Positions 49,404-64,000 of a stretch of DNA of 64,000 nt are shown in pieces; positions within the stretch are counted from its first letter, which is position 1, and each line of letters begins with the position of its first letter. Below the pieces are notes generated by a model. It searched no databases, was not told where the DNA came from, and saw nothing but the letters and a program-made list of their open reading frames with translations. A program made the translations under genes and the position numbers. Origin of the DNA: Paulinella micropora (lineage: Eukaryota > Cercozoa > Imbricatea > Euglyphida); the NCBI GenBank assembly GCA_009731375.1, contig BJOX01000076.1, forward strand, positions 566,104-630,103, written 5' to 3'.

Positions 49404-49962
49404 ACATCAAGCAAAATGCTACGACAGTTCTAAAGCCATCCTTTGAAAGCTCAGTGACTAGGTCAAGCAAAATGCTATGACAGTTCTGAAGCGCTCCTTC
49501 GAAAGGCCTAGTCATTCTTTGAAAGCTCAGCGACTAGGCCAAGCAAATGCTACGACAGTTCTGAAGCCATGCCCAATAAGAAGGCGCAGACCAAGCCGCC
49601 CTTCACCAAGTGCCCGTTCGTGCTCGCGTACCGCCAGCAGCTGCGCCGCGCCTCGGAAACGCTGGAGCGCTACGCCAACATGGTAGGCTGCACGCGCGCG
49701 CTCGGGCTGCAGCAGGAGCTGGCCGACTGCCTGCGGGAGAGCGCCGGGAGCAACCGGGTCGCCGAGGGCTCGCTGCTCGACCCCGCCGTGTTCATGCACC
49801 CGCGCTTCCTGCGCAGCGGCCTGCCCGCGGGCCTGCCCCCGCGCCAGGGGGACGTGGCCAGCTACGTAGTGCCCGGGCGCGGCATCCTTTGAAAGCTTAG
49901 TGACTAGGTCAAGCAAAATGCTACGACCGTTCTGAAGCGCTCCTTTGAAAACTCAGTGACTA
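49404..49962 (+). repeat. About 55-bp minisatellite interrupted by a GC-rich insert
   Basis: The unit TGACTAGGTCAAGCAAAATG ... CCTTTGAAAGCTCAG occurs about 2.5 times before 49570 and 1.3 times after 49886. Confidence 0.75.
49569..49892 (+). CDS. GC-rich 107-codon ORF inserted in a minisatellite
   Basis: ATG to TGA with almost only G or C in third positions, unlike its AT-rich surroundings but like the USP exons. The protein opens MPNKKAQTKPPFTKCPFVLA and has a helical middle (QLRRASETLERYANMVG, LGLQQELADCLRE). It ends inside the repeat. The inserted segment is 315 bp (49571-49885), a multiple of three, between two CAT triplets. Product unrecognised. It may be a captured exon rather than a gene. 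Confidence 0.45.
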   Translation: MPNKKAQTKPPFTKCPFVLAYRQQLRRASETLERYANMVGCTRALGLQQELADCLRESAGSNRVAEGSLLDPAVFMHPRFLRSGLPAGLPPRQGDVASYVVPGRGIL

Positions 49963-50437
49963 GGGGGGCTTCCAAATGACCTGCTGAGTTTCCTTCCCTA
50001 GCTCAAATATTGATTGCGAAAAATAAACATTACATTACATTACTGATTACATAACATTACATTACATTACATTACATTACATTACATTGCATTACATTAC
50101 AAACTTGTTTTTTTCAGCCTATTTTCTGCACCCTCGTCCGAATAGATCATGGTGTGTGTGAACCAGGAGGAGTTGGGAGCTCATATTGACAGGGTGGCTA
50201 GCCCTAGACTCGATGTTGATGCTGATATGTAATTCACGCAATATTTGCCTTAAAGGAGTGTCCTGAATGCCAAAATTCCTTTTTTTTTGGGACATTACTG
50301 GACAATTTCGCCACTGGAATGTAGTCCATTTCTATCTGTCAGTCTCCAGCCCAAGCGCCGAGTGTTGCAGACACGAGACACCACACAGTCTGCTGTTAAG
50401 CCTAGCAACTCTAAGTCGAACACACCCCCTATACACA

Positions 50438-50548
50438 CACAAACAAACAAACAAACAAACAAACAAACAAACAAACAAACAAACAAACCAAAAAAAAAAA
50501 AAAATTACAGAGGAAGAAAACGACAAGTAAGACGGAGGTGAAGACAGC

Positions 50549-50604
<56 letters not shown>

Positions 50605-51336
50605 NNNNNNNNNNNNNNNNNNNNNNNNNNNNNNNNNNNNNNNNNNNNNNNNNNNNNNNNNNNNNNNNNNNNNNNNNNNNNNNNNNNNNNNNNNNNNNNN
50701 NNNNNNNNNNNNNNNNNNNNNNNNNNNNNNNNNNNNNNNNNNNNNNNNNNNNNNNNNNNNNNNNNNNNNNNNNNNNNNNNNNNNNNNNNNNNNNNNNNNN
50801 NNNNNNNNNNNNNNNNNNNNNNNNNNNNNNNNNNNNNNNNNNNNNNNNNNNNNNNNNNNNNNNNNNNNNNNNNNNNNNNNNNNNNNNNNNNNNNNNNNNN
50901 NNNNNNNNNNNNNNNNNNNNNNNNNNNNNNNNNNNNNNNNNNNNNNNNNNNGTTCCAACCTTGCTGAGGCTCTGCATTGTGGGCAAGGTCGACCTGTTCT
51001 TCCCCTTCCGAATCTAAACGACGCAGCGGGAGATAGGGAGATAGGTAGATAGGTAGATAGGCAGAAATCCCTCCTGGGAAGGTAGGTATAGCTGCAGAGT
51101 GAGAGAGAGAGAGAGAGAGAGAGAGTGTGTGTGTGAGAGAGAGAGAGAGAGAGACGGATTGTATTTGTAAAATATAAAATTATGAGGATAGATAGATAGA
51201 TAGATAGATGGATAGATGGATAGATGGATAGATAGATAGATAGGTAGATAGATAGATAGATAGAAAGATAGATAGATAGATAGGTAGATAGACAGACAGA
51301 CAGATAGACAGATAGACAGGCAGATTGATAGATAGA

Positions 51337-51431
<95 letters not shown>

Positions 51432-51484
51432 AGAAGAGAGAGAAGGTGCCTGCGTGTTTGTGTGTGTCTGCGTGTATCAGTGAG

Positions 51485-51515
<31 letters not shown>

Positions 51516-51516
51516 A

Positions 51517-51575
<59 letters not shown>

Positions 51576-51606
51576 CACACGCACACACACACATACACAG
51601 ACACAG

Positions 51607-51676
<70 letters not shown>

Positions 51677-51789
51677 ATATATACAAGCAGAGAGACAGAC
51701 AGACAGAAATACCATGCTCGGGGGCTGATGGAGAGAGAGAGAGAGAGAGAGAGAGACATAGAGAGAGAGAAAGAGAGAAAGAGAGACAG

Positions 51790-51823
<34 letters not shown>

Positions 51824-51856
51824 NNNNNNNNNNATGGACAGATAGATGGATAGATG

Positions 51857-51888
<32 letters not shown>

Positions 51889-52034
51889 CATGGATAGATG
51901 GATAGATAGATAGATAGATAGATGGATAGATGGATAGATGGATAGATAGATAGATAGATATAGATAGATGGATAGATAGATGGATAGATAGATGGATAGA
52001 TAGATAGATAGACAGACAAATAGATAGATAGACA
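50438..52034. repeat. (CAAA)n, (CT)n, gap, (GATA)n, (GA)n, (TA)n, (CA)n arrays
   Basis: Gaps 50605-50951 and 51824-51833. The only complex piece, 50952-51030, is too short to classify. Confidence 0.85.
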
Positions 52035-52292
52035 GACAAATGAGATATCGACTAATGTCAGAAAAAAGGAGCTTCTGATTTCGTCAACCAGGAAGTCTGT
52101 GGGTAAAGTATTAACCCAATGCCCAGCTAAGCCGTGATGTTTGCACGGAAGGGACTGATACAGGCAATACCAAAGCTCCCTAGTACCAGGCGGGGCCAGG
52201 GCTCGTTCCATAAAGCGCCCCTTGCAGAACGAGCTCCCACCTCCATTACAGAGGGCCCAGTAAGCAGATGGAGTTTCGAGACTGTTCGACAG
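52035..52292 (-). mobile_element. Repeat family B, inverted copy
   Basis: Reverse complement of the body at 38221-38456, extended to CTGTCGAACAGTCTCGAAAC and cut by the gap 52293-53192. Its 3' end again meets (GATA)n. Confidence 0.75.
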
Positions 52293-53192
52293 NNNNNNNN
52301 NNNNNNNNNNNNNNNNNNNNNNNNNNNNNNNNNNNNNNNNNNNNNNNNNNNNNNNNNNNNNNNNNNNNNNNNNNNNNNNNNNNNNNNNNNNNNNNNNNNN
52401 NNNNNNNNNNNNNNNNNNNNNNNNNNNNNNNNNNNNNNNNNNNNNNNNNNNNNNNNNNNNNNNNNNNNNNNNNNNNNNNNNNNNNNNNNNNNNNNNNNNN
52501 NNNNNNNNNNNNNNNNNNNNNNNNNNNNNNNNNNNNNNNNNNNNNNNNNNNNNNNNNNNNNNNNNNNNNNNNNNNNNNNNNNNNNNNNNNNNNNNNNNNN
52601 NNNNNNNNNNNNNNNNNNNNNNNNNNNNNNNNNNNNNNNNNNNNNNNNNNNNNNNNNNNNNNNNNNNNNNNNNNNNNNNNNNNNNNNNNNNNNNNNNNNN
52701 NNNNNNNNNNNNNNNNNNNNNNNNNNNNNNNNNNNNNNNNNNNNNNNNNNNNNNNNNNNNNNNNNNNNNNNNNNNNNNNNNNNNNNNNNNNNNNNNNNNN
52801 NNNNNNNNNNNNNNNNNNNNNNNNNNNNNNNNNNNNNNNNNNNNNNNNNNNNNNNNNNNNNNNNNNNNNNNNNNNNNNNNNNNNNNNNNNNNNNNNNNNN
52901 NNNNNNNNNNNNNNNNNNNNNNNNNNNNNNNNNNNNNNNNNNNNNNNNNNNNNNNNNNNNNNNNNNNNNNNNNNNNNNNNNNNNNNNNNNNNNNNNNNNN
53001 NNNNNNNNNNNNNNNNNNNNNNNNNNNNNNNNNNNNNNNNNNNNNNNNNNNNNNNNNNNNNNNNNNNNNNNNNNNNNNNNNNNNNNNNNNNNNNNNNNNN
53101 NNNNNNNNNNNNNNNNNNNNNNNNNNNNNNNNNNNNNNNNNNNNNNNNNNNNNNNNNNNNNNNNNNNNNNNNNNNNNNNNNNNNNNNNNNNN

Positions 53193-56312
<3,120 letters not shown>

Positions 56313-56321
56313 TAGATAGAC

Positions 56322-56372
<51 letters not shown>

Positions 56373-56396
56373 CAAGATGGATAGACAACATGGATG

Positions 56397-56441
<45 letters not shown>

Positions 56442-56474
56442 TTCGTACAGGTGTGCTCGAAGCGCTGAGGCGAT

Positions 56475-56547
<73 letters not shown>

Positions 56548-56607
56548 TTCGTACAGTTGCGCTCAAAGCGCCGAAGCGATAGGTAGATAGATAGATAGGT
56601 AGGTAGG

Positions 56608-56666
<59 letters not shown>

Positions 56667-56707
56667 GTAGGTAGGTAGGTAGGTAGGTAGGTAGGTAGGT
56701 AGGTAGG

Positions 56708-56749
<42 letters not shown>

Positions 56750-56802
56750 TTCGTACAGCTCTGCTCGAAGTGTCGAAGCGATAGCCGTGACTGAAAAACT
56801 AT

Positions 56803-56855
<53 letters not shown>

Positions 56856-56953
56856 GATAGATAGATAGATAGATAGATAGATAGCCGTGACTGAAAAACT
56901 AGATAGATAGATAGATAGATAAGATACATAGATAAGATAGATAAGGTAGATAG

Positions 56954-56984
<31 letters not shown>

Positions 56985-57111
56985 CAGATAGATAGATAGA
57001 CAGATAGATAGATAGATAGATAGATAACCGTGACTGACGAACTAGATAGATAGACAAGATACATAGATAAGATAGATAGATAAGATAGAGATAGATAGAT
57101 AGATAGATAGG

Positions 57112-57150
<39 letters not shown>

Positions 57151-57200
57151 GCGATAGCCGTGACTGACAAACTATATAGATAGACAAGATACACAGATAA
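56313..57200. repeat. (GATA)n with two recurring cores
   Basis: Core 1, ATTCGTACAG..GCTC(G/A)AAG.G.CGA(A/G)GCGATAG, at about 56440, 56546 and 56748. Core 2, AGCCGTGACTGA(A/C)(A/G)AACTA or a close variant, at about 56782, 56882, 57027 and 57155. Confidence 0.8.
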
Positions 57201-57217
57201 GATAGATAGATAAGAAG

Positions 57218-57278
57218 TCTAGTGGTGGTGGTGGTAATAGTAGTAGTAGTAGTAGTAGCAGTAGTAGTAGTAGTAGTG

Positions 57279-57369
<91 letters not shown>

Positions 57370-57370
57370 A
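57218..57370. repeat. (AGT)n
   Basis: About 150 bp, flanked by GATA repeats and a short complex piece. Confidence 0.9.
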
Positions 57371-57481
57371 TGGCATTACCAAGCGGATGCGACAGTGGTG
57401 GAAATGCCCGGAATTGAGTGCTTGTTAATCAATACAAACGCAGCGCGTTCATCCTTGGGAACCTACAGATAGGTGGATGAG

Positions 57482-57576
57482 ATATCGCAAACGGAATGTA
57501 GTCCTTGCAAAGGAACGCAGTTTCACATCAAAACAGCAATTTGTGTTCTGTGCATGTGTCCGGGATGGGAATCACG

Positions 57577-57578
<2 letters not shown>
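57482..57578 (-). mobile_element. Repeat family C, inverted 3' end
   Basis: Reverse complement of 36101-36206 with few differences. GATA repeats follow on the 3' side of the element. Confidence 0.7.
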
Positions 57579-57618
<40 letters not shown>

Positions 57619-57685
57619 CCTACAGATATTGTTATAAGCAGACAGATAAATAGATAAATAGGTGCATCATTCCATCGAACGAGAA

Positions 57686-57716
<31 letters not shown>

Positions 57717-57973
57717 TAGATAGCTAGATAGATAGATAGATAGGTAGGTAGGTGGGTAGGTGGGGAGGTAGGTAGGCAGGTAGACAGGTAGGAACGTAAA
57801 TACTCTAGACAGACAGACAGACAGACAGATAGATAGATAGATAGATCGATAGATAGATAGATAGATAGGTAGATAGATAGATAGATAGGTAGATAGATAG
57901 ATAGATAGATAGATAGATATATAGATAGATAGATAGATAGATAGATATATATAGATAGATAGATAGATAGATG

Positions 57974-58005
<32 letters not shown>

Positions 58006-58115
58006 TATAGGTAGATAGGTAGATAGGTAGATAGATAGGTAGATAGGTAGATAGATAGATAGATAGATAGATAGGTAGATAGGTAGGTAGGTAGGTAGGT
58101 AGGTAGGTAGTTAGG

Positions 58116-58154
<39 letters not shown>

Positions 58155-58159
58155 GTAGG

Positions 58160-58190
<31 letters not shown>

Positions 58191-58295
58191 GTAGATAGGT
58201 AGATAGATAGATAGATAGATAGATAGGTAGATAGATAGATAGATAGGTAGATAGGTAGATAGGTAGATAGGTAGGTAGGTAGGTAGATAGATAGG

Positions 58296-58330
<35 letters not shown>

Positions 58331-58376
58331 GTAGATAGATAGGTAGATAGATAGGTAGGTAGGTAGATAGATAGAT
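57579..58376. repeat. (GATA)n/(GGTA)n array
   Basis: Almost continuous, with one short complex piece at 57618-57685. Confidence 0.9.
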
Positions 58377-58612
58377 GAAATATCGACTAATGTCAGAACA
58401 AAGGAGCTTCTGATTTCGTCAACCAGGAAGTCTGTGGGTAAAGTATTAACCCGATGCCCAGCTAAGCCGTGATGTTTGCACGGAAGGGACTGATACAGGC
58501 AATACCAAATCTCCCTAGTACCAGGCGGGGCCAGGGCTCGTTCCATAAGCGCCCCTTGCAGAACGAGCTCCCACCTCCATTACAGAGGGCCCAGTAAGCA
58601 GATGGAGTTTCG

Positions 58613-58613
<1 letters not shown>
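58377..58613 (-). mobile_element. Repeat family B, inverted copy
   Basis: Reverse complement of the 38221-38456 body, from GAAATATCGACTAATGTCAG to CAGATGGAGTTTCGAG. GATA arrays on both sides. Confidence 0.8.
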
Positions 58614-58663
<50 letters not shown>

Positions 58664-58743
58664 CGGGCNNNNNNNNNNATAGATAAATAGATAGATAGGT
58701 AGATAGATAGGTAGATAGATAGATAGATAGATAGATAGGTAGG

Positions 58744-58782
<39 letters not shown>

Positions 58783-58811
58783 GTAGATGGGTAGATAGGT
58801 AGATAGATAGG

Positions 58812-58854
<43 letters not shown>

Positions 58855-58933
58855 TACTAATAACGCTGGACGTTGTAGCAACGCTGGCAAATGTATGTAT
58901 GTATGTATGTATGTCTGTATGTCTGTATGTATG

Positions 58934-58968
<35 letters not shown>

Positions 58969-58974
58969 GTAGAC

Positions 58975-59035
<61 letters not shown>

Positions 59036-59072
59036 CTACTAACAGCGCTTGACGTTGTAACAACGCTGGCCA

Positions 59073-59104
<32 letters not shown>

Positions 59105-59123
59105 CTGTATGTCTGTATGTATG

Positions 59124-59158
<35 letters not shown>

Positions 59159-59164
59159 GTAGAC

Positions 59165-59218
<54 letters not shown>

Positions 59219-59292
59219 TACTAACAGCGCTGGACGTTGTAACAACGCTGGCCCATGTATGTATGTATGTATGTATGTATGTGATAGATAGG

Positions 59293-59351
<59 letters not shown>

Positions 59352-59422
59352 TACTAACAGCGCTGGCAAATGTATGTATGTATGTATGTATGTATGTTTG
59401 TATGTATGTATGTATGTATGTA
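58614..59422. repeat. (GATA)n-(TATG)n compound satellite with an AACGCTGG hairpin core
   Basis: Core ACTAACAGCGCTGGACGTTG followed by TAACAACGCTGGC at about 58855, 59036, 59218 and, shortened, 59350. Each sits between GATA repeats on the left and TATG repeats on the right. Period about 130-185 bp. Gap at 58669-58678. Confidence 0.85.
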
Positions 59423-59520
59423 TGTATAGATAATATCTATCTAGCTACCAATTAAAGGGTTGATAGTTAGATAGCTAGATGGATAGACTAATCGGTAGCT
59501 AGATAGATATTATCTATACA
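59423..59520. repeat. Perfect 27-bp inverted repeat, 44-bp loop
   Basis: Arms 59423-59449 and 59494-59520 are exact reverse complements. The right half (loop plus arm) recurs at about 59635-59695 with small changes. Confidence 0.85.
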
Positions 59521-61490
<1,970 letters not shown>

Positions 61491-61507
61491 GTCCAAAAAA
61501 AGTGATA

Positions 61508-63551
61508 CCTACATATAGGTAGGTAGGTAGGTAGGTAGGTAGGTAGGTAGGATACCTAAATACAGGTAGGTAGGTAGGTAGGTAGGTAGGTAGGTAGGTA
61601 GGGTAGGTAGGTAGGTAGGTAGGTAGGTAGGTAGAACATTTTTGGACAGGCTATCCCTTTATGTATGTATGTATTTATGTATGTATGTATGTATGTATGT
61701 AGGTATAACTTTGCTTGGACAGGCTATCCCTTTATCTATGTATGTATGTATGTATGTATGTATGTATATATGTATGTATATATGTATGTAAGTATGTATG
61801 TATGTATGTATGTATGTATGTATGTATGTAGGTATAACTTTGTTTGGACAGGCTATCCCTTTATCTATGTATGTATGTATGTATGTATGTATGTATATAT
61901 GTATGTATGCATGTATGTATGTATGTATGTATGTATGTATGTATGTAGGTATAACTTTGTTTGAACAGGCTATCCCTTTATCTATGTATGTATGTATGTA
62001 TGTATAACATTTTTCGCACAGGCTATCCCTTCATACATACATACATACATACATACATACATACATACATACATACATACATGCATACATACATACATAC
62101 ATACATACATACATACATACATACATACATAAAGGGATAGCCTGTCCAAAAATGTTATACCTACCTACCTATCTACCTATCTACCTATCTACCTACCTAC
62201 CTACCTACCTACCTACCTACATACATACATACATACATACATACATACATAGATAAAGGGATAGCCTGTCCAAAAATGGTACACCTACCTCCTACCTACC
62301 TATCTACCTACATACCTACCTACATACATACATACATACATACATACATACATACATACATACATACATACATACAGACATACATACATACATAGATAAA
62401 GGGATAGCCTGTCCAAAAATGTTACACCTACCTACCTACCTACCTATCTACCTACCTACCTACCTACCTGCATACATACATACATACATACATACATACA
62501 GACAGACATACATAGATAAAGGGATAGCCTGTCCAAAATGTTACACCTACCTCCTACCTACCTATCTACATATCTACCTACCTACCTACCTACCTACATA
62601 CATACATACATACATACATACATACATACATACATACATACATACATACATACAGACATACATACATACATACATAGATATAGGGATAGAATGGCCAAAA
62701 ATGTTACACCTACCTCCTACCTACCTATCTACCTATCTATGTACCTACCTACCTACCTACCTACCTACATACATACATACATATACATACATACATAGAT
62801 AAAGGGATAGCCTGTCCAAAAATGTTACACCTACCTACCTATCTACCTATCTACCTATCTACCTACCTACTCACCTACCTACCTACCTACCTACATACAT
62901 ACATACATACATACATAGATAAAGGGATAGCCTGTCTACCTACCTACCTATCTACCTATCTACCTATCTACCTACCTACCTACCTACATACATACATACA
63001 TACATACATACATAGATAAAGGGATAGCCTGTCCAAAAATGTTACACCTACCTCCTACCTACCTATCTACCTATCTACCTACCTACCTACCTACCTACCT
63101 ACATACATACATACATACATATATACATACGTACATACATACATACATAGATACAGGATAGCCTGTCCAAAAATGTTACACCTACCTACCTACCTACCTA
63201 TCTACCTATATACCTACCTACCTACCTACCTACATACATACATACATAAATACATACATACATACATACATACATACATACATACATAGATAAAGGGATA
63301 GCCAGTCCAAAAATGTTACACCTACCTACCTACCTACCTATCTACCTATCTACCTACCTACCTACCTACCTACCTACATACATACATACATACATACATA
63401 CATACATACTACATCCTACCTACCTGTATGTAGGTAACTTTTTTTGGACAGGCTATCCCTTCATCCTTCATGTATGCATGTATGTATATATGTATCTATG
63501 ATAGATAATAGGTAGGTAGGTAGGTAGGTAGATAGGTAGAGAGGTAGAGGA

Positions 63552-63601
<50 letters not shown>

Positions 63602-63713
63602 GGATAGATAGATGGATAGATAGATAGATAGATATGTATGTATGTATGTATGTATGTGTAAGATTTTTCTGACAGGCTATCCCTTCATACATACATACAT
63701 ACATACATATACA

Positions 63714-63745
<32 letters not shown>

Positions 63746-64000
63746 CATACATACATACATGCATGCATGCATAGATAAATGGATAGTCTGTCTAAAAATG
63801 TTATACATACATACATAAATACATACATACATACATACATACATGCATATATACATACATACATACATACATACATACATACATACATACATACATACAT
63901 GCATGCATAGATAAGCGGATAGTCTGTCTAAAAATGTTATACCTACCTACCTACCTACCTACATACATAAATACATACATACATACATACATATATATAT
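61508..64000. repeat. Compound satellite: GGACAGGCTATCCCTTTAT core with CATA/CTAC arrays
   Basis: The core occurs about 18 times. It is in one orientation from 61635 to 62030, inverted from 62128 to 63310, forward again near 63445 and 63670, then inverted (degenerate) to the window end. Each copy is linked to (TACC)n on one side and (CATA)n on the other. Spacing is mostly 80-165 bp. Confidence 0.9.

Larger units (their letters stand above)
49280..50410 (+). repeat. Diverged 75-bp direct repeat pair
   Basis: CTATCTGTCAGTGTCCGCCC... at about 49281-49357 and CTATCTGTCAGTCTCCAGCC... at about 50333-50408 align along most of their length. (ATTAC)n lies between, at 50029-50100. Confidence 0.6.

Noticed and set aside
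49527-49916. 129-codon minus-strand ORF over the GC-rich insert
   Set aside because: A shadow of the plus frame; third-position G/C bias supports the plus-strand reading.
61508-64000. CRISPR array (regular repeats and spacers)
   Set aside because: The spacers are simple CATA/TACC repeats, units switch orientation, and the context is eukaryotic.

Overview
This window is nuclear DNA of a microbial eukaryote. It has spliced genes with GC-rich exons, very AT-rich or low-complexity introns, Ty3/gypsy and piggyBac-type elements, a tRNA-derived SINE, and an extreme load of tri- and tetranucleotide microsatellites, chiefly (TATC)n/(GATA)n, (TATG)n/(CATA)n, (ATT)n, (AGT)n and (GAA/GGA)n. I cannot name the species; a protist or alga with a repeat-rich genome fits best. 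About sixteen N runs interrupt the assembly, several of them inside or beside simple repeats.

0.5-13 kb holds one large plus-strand gene, open at its 5' end. I could join 11 exons with consistent phases into about 2563 codons. It encodes a ubiquitin-specific protease with a complete Cys/His/Asp catalytic set, of the giant USP9X/USP24/USP34 architecture, ending in a RanBP2-type zinc finger. Its introns are almost pure microsatellite. At least four of them carry partial copies of the neighbouring exon edge including the splice site (five copies in intron 4 counting the functional one).

13-27 kb: a TA-flanked MITE lies at about 14 kb. It is followed by a structurally complete Ty3/gypsy LTR retrotransposon at 14957-26883: 249-bp LTRs, CCAG target duplication, candidate primer site and polypurine tract. 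Its gag has a CCCH zinc finger plus RGG tail and two in-frame stops. RT/RNase H and integrase lie in different frames, the protease falls in an N gap, and a 2.5-kb noncoding 3' part contains a 174-bp tandem duplication.

27-45 kb is mostly repeats: an acidic ORF cut by a gap, the 3' end of a small spliced minus-strand gene (28.45-28.94 kb), SINE copies, a 1.1-kb (AGT)n tract, several unclassified transposon families that all run into (TATC)n, and two exons of another minus-strand gene (42.34-42.87 kb).

45-50 kb carries a broken piggyBac-type transposase, unusual paired palindromes, and a 315-bp GC-rich open segment inserted cleanly into a minisatellite. From 50 kb to the end the window is satellite and microsatellite DNA. 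Short unique cores of 25-60 bp recur between tetranucleotide arrays, often with inverted orientation, next to kilobase purine-only tracts.

The thread through the whole window is that tetranucleotide-rich tracts repeatedly duplicate short adjacent unique sequences, whether splice sites, transposon ends or anonymous cores, and that many transposon 3' ends coincide with the start of a (TATC)n or (ATT)n tract.
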